NCBI GenBank assembly: GCA_028706735.1 | Contig: JAQTVS010000098.1 | Coordinates: 1-8,953 of the forward strand | Direction: 5' to 3' | Origin: Thiomonas sp. | GTDB taxonomy: Bacteria > Pseudomonadota > Gammaproteobacteria > Burkholderiales > Burkholderiaceae_C | DNA length: 8,953 bases | Shown here: one piece after another, positions 7,549-8,953 of the stretch | How positions within the stretch are numbered: position 1 is the first letter of the stretch | Layout: every line of letters starts with the position of its first letter | The notes under the pieces: model-generated | Told to the model about the DNA's origin: nothing | Databases searched by the model: none | Seen by the model: only the letters and a program-made list of their open reading frames with translations | Translations under genes and position numbers: made by a program

Positions 7549-8018
7549 ACCCTGCCCGACCTGACGATGGCGCACACGATCACGCCTGGATCGCCGCGCA
7601 CATTCCGCATCAGGGCTCCATGTGCCTGCTCGACCGGGTGCTGGCGTGGGACGCACAGCGCATCGTCTGCAGCGCCACTAGCCACCGCGATATGGACAAC
7701 CCCTTGCGCCAGTTCGACCGGCTCGGAGCAGCTTGTGGGATCGAATATGCCGCGCAGGCCATGGCGGTGCATGGCGCCCTCGCCGCACCACAGGACGCGC
7801 CGCCACGACCCGGCATGCTGGTCAGCGTGCGCGCGGTGCAACTGCATGCCTCCCGCATCGACGACTTGGTCGCCGATCTCGCGGTGAACGTCGAGCGCAT
7901 CAGCGGCGATGCCAGCATGCTGCTCTACCAGTTCAGCGTGCGCGCCGCAGGCCGACTGCTGCTGGAAGGCCGCGCGTCGGTCCTGTTGGGCAGCGCCGGA
8001 GACCAAACCCATGACTGA
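7542..8018 (+). CDS. Hot-dog-fold 3-hydroxyacyl-ACP dehydratase (ApeP-type)
   Basis: A 158-residue protein of the FabA/FabZ-like hot-dog group found in aryl-polyene clusters, which removes water from the 3-hydroxyacyl-ACP to give a trans double bond. IPHQGSMCLLDRV (21-33) carries the presumed active-site His23 in the position of the FabZ LPHRYP motif, and GIEYAAQAMAVHG (66-78) is the central helix with the presumed acidic partner Glu68. The end, GRLLLEGRASVLL (visible just before the stop), is the expected last strand. The length fits a single hot-dog domain. It starts in an ATGCTGA overlap with the previous gene and overlaps the ketoreductase by eight bases, so the reduction and dehydration enzymes are tied together in translation. 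General fatty-acid dehydration is a less likely role because of the sequence type and neighbours. Confidence 0.87.
   Translation: MLNPARPDDGAHDHAWIAAHIPHQGSMCLLDRVLAWDAQRIVCSATSHRDMDNPLRQFDRLGAACGIEYAAQAMAVHGALAAPQDAPPRPGMLVSVRAVQLHASRIDDLVADLAVNVERISGDASMLLYQFSVRAAGRLLLEGRASVLLGSAGDQTHD
7998..8002 (+). promoter_or_regulatory. Ribosome binding site of the ketoreductase gene
   Basis: GGAGA lies eight bases before ATG 8011, within the 3' end of the dehydratase gene. It supports the chosen ketoreductase start over the upstream open-frame extension. Confidence 0.65.
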
Positions 8019-8751
8019 CACCACGCCACAAGCACGCCGCGCCTTGGTCACCGGCGGCAGCGGCGGCATAGGCGCCGCGATCTGCCGTCGCCTAGCCGCC
8101 GATGGTTTTGCCGTCCTCATCCACGCCAACAGCGGCGTGCTGCGCGCCCAGTCCCTGGCCGCAGAACTGCGCGGCCAGGGCTGCTCCGCGCAGGCCCTGG
8201 CCTTCGACCTGAGCGACCCCGCCGCCACCGCGGCAGCCGCCGAGAGCCTCTTGGCCGATGGACCGATCCAGGTGCTGGTCAACAACGCCGGCTTGCACGA
8301 TGACGCGGTGTTTCCCGGCATGCGCTCCGACCAATGGCAACGGGTCATCGACGTCAATCTCAACAGCTTCTTCCACCTCACCCAGCCGCTGATGCTGCCC
8401 ATGATCCGCACCCGTTGGGGCCGTGTCATCAACATCACCTCGGTGGCCGCCATCACGGGCAACCGCGGCCAGGTGAACTATGCCGCCGCCAAGGGTGCGC
8501 TGCACGCCGCCACCAAGTCACTGGCGCTGGAAGTGGCCAGCCGCGGCATCACCGTGAACGCGGTGGCTCCCGGCATCATCGCCACGCCGATGAGCGCGGA
8601 CAGCTTCGATGCCGACGCTGTGGCGCGGCTCGTGCCGATGAAGCGCGCCGGCCAGCCCGAGGAAGTGGCCGATCTCGTCGGCTTTCTTGCGTCCGATCAA
8701 GCGGCCTACATCAGCGGCCAGATCATTTCCATCAATGGCGGCATGATCTGA
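8011..8751 (+). CDS. FabG-type 3-oxoacyl-ACP reductase (ketoreductase, ApeQ-type)
   Basis: A 246-residue short-chain dehydrogenase/reductase that reduces 3-oxoacyl-ACP to the 3-hydroxy form, normally with NADPH. The TGGSGGIG nucleotide-binding loop is at residues 14-21, NNAG at 91-94, and the catalytic set Asn116, Ser144, Tyr157, Lys161 (YAAAK) is complete. APGIIATPM (186-194) and the C-terminal ISGQIISINGGM are typical of FabG. The start ATG 8011 is chosen because it has GGAGA at 7998-8002 eight bases upstream and puts the nucleotide loop at the usual distance from the N-terminus; the open frame runs further upstream to 7909 but only inside the dehydratase gene. Placed right after the dehydratase, it supplies the reduction step of each elongation round. 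A housekeeping fatty-acid role is possible but less likely. Confidence 0.93.
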   Translation: MTDTTPQARRALVTGGSGGIGAAICRRLAADGFAVLIHANSGVLRAQSLAAELRGQGCSAQALAFDLSDPAATAAAAESLLADGPIQVLVNNAGLHDDAVFPGMRSDQWQRVIDVNLNSFFHLTQPLMLPMIRTRWGRVINITSVAAITGNRGQVNYAAAKGALHAATKSLALEVASRGITVNAVAPGIIATPMSADSFDADAVARLVPMKRAGQPEEVADLVGFLASDQAAYISGQIISINGGMI

Positions 8752-8782
8752 TCCCGGCCCGCACTGCCCACCGCCATTGCCC

Positions 8783-8953
8783 ATGAGCGTAAACACCCCC
8801 CTCTCCGTCCACGCTACCGAAGCCCTGCTGTTCTTCACCCTGCTGCAGCTCACGGTCATCGTGCTGGCCGGACGCGTCGGCGGCATGCCCGCGCGGCGGC
8901 TGGGACAGACGGCCGCTGTGGGCGAGATCGTGGTAGGCATCATGCTCTGCCCT
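8783..8953 (+). CDS. Cation:proton antiporter (CPA2/Kef-like), N-terminal fragment cut by window end
   Basis: Only the first 57 residues are present; the frame is open to the last base. From ATG 8783 the protein reads MSVNTPLSVHATEALLFFTLLQL, a hydrophobic first membrane segment (about 14-29), then GRVGGMPARRLGQTAAVGEIVVGIMLCP. The segment ARRLGQxAAVGEIxVGIxLxP is the well-known beginning of sodium/proton and glutathione-regulated potassium antiporters of the CPA2 group. The usual Gly before the Pro is replaced by Cys in this copy. The gene follows the ketoreductase stop by 31 bases with no terminator-like hairpin, so it may belong to the same transcript. No Shine-Dalgarno sequence is obvious upstream of the ATG. 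Ion specificity cannot be judged from this fragment. Confidence 0.8.
   Translation, partial: MSVNTPLSVHATEALLFFTLLQLTVIVLAGRVGGMPARRLGQTAAVGEIVVGIMLCP

Noticed and set aside
7909..8010. Upstream extension of the ketoreductase frame
   Set aside because: It lies inside the dehydratase gene; GGAGA before ATG 8011 and the usual distance to the nucleotide-binding loop show the real start.
8752..8782. Possible terminator between ketoreductase and antiporter
   Set aside because: Only 31 bases, with no inverted repeat and no T-run.

Overview
The window comes from a GC-rich proteobacterium, most likely a betaproteobacterium of the Burkholderiales type. This rests on the very high G/C at third codon positions, the gene content and the protein style, and it cannot be narrowed safely to a genus. 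All nine genes read on the + strand and are packed end to end. Most junctions are overlaps or gaps of a few bases. The longest non-coding stretches are about 37 bases (1431-1467) and 31 bases (8752-8782). I see no promoter or terminator inside the window, so it reads as an internal segment of one long operon. No tRNA, rRNA, CRISPR array, insertion sequence or notable repeat was seen.

The set of genes matches an aryl-polyene (APE / xanthomonadin-like) pigment cluster, a type II polyketide/fatty-acid-synthase-like system that makes aryl-capped conjugated polyene acids delivered to the outer membrane. The left third (1-3870) is the lipid-attachment and export module: an LpxL/HtrB-type acyltransferase cut by the left edge, a LolA-like periplasmic carrier, and an 800-residue MMPL/RND-type exporter. 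The middle (3874-5489) holds two tailoring genes joined by a 4-base overlap: a NodB-type polysaccharide deacetylase and a class I SAM-dependent methyltransferase.

The right part (5504-8751) is the chain-building core: a complete ketosynthase with a Cys-His-His triad, a short ketosynthase-like partner without the catalytic motifs (chain-length-factor-like), a hot-dog-fold dehydratase and a FabG-type ketoreductase. Together these could run condensation, reduction and dehydration without an enoyl reductase, which is what leaves a conjugated polyene. After a 31-base gap a cation:proton antiporter (CPA2/Kef-like) begins and is cut by the right edge.

The acyl carrier proteins, aryl-activating ligase, ammonia lyase and second dehydratase that such pathways usually need are not in the window and would be expected mainly upstream of position 1. 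The least ordinary features are the membrane-anchored NodB-type deacetylase placed between exporter and methyltransferase, and the antiporter directly behind the ketoreductase.
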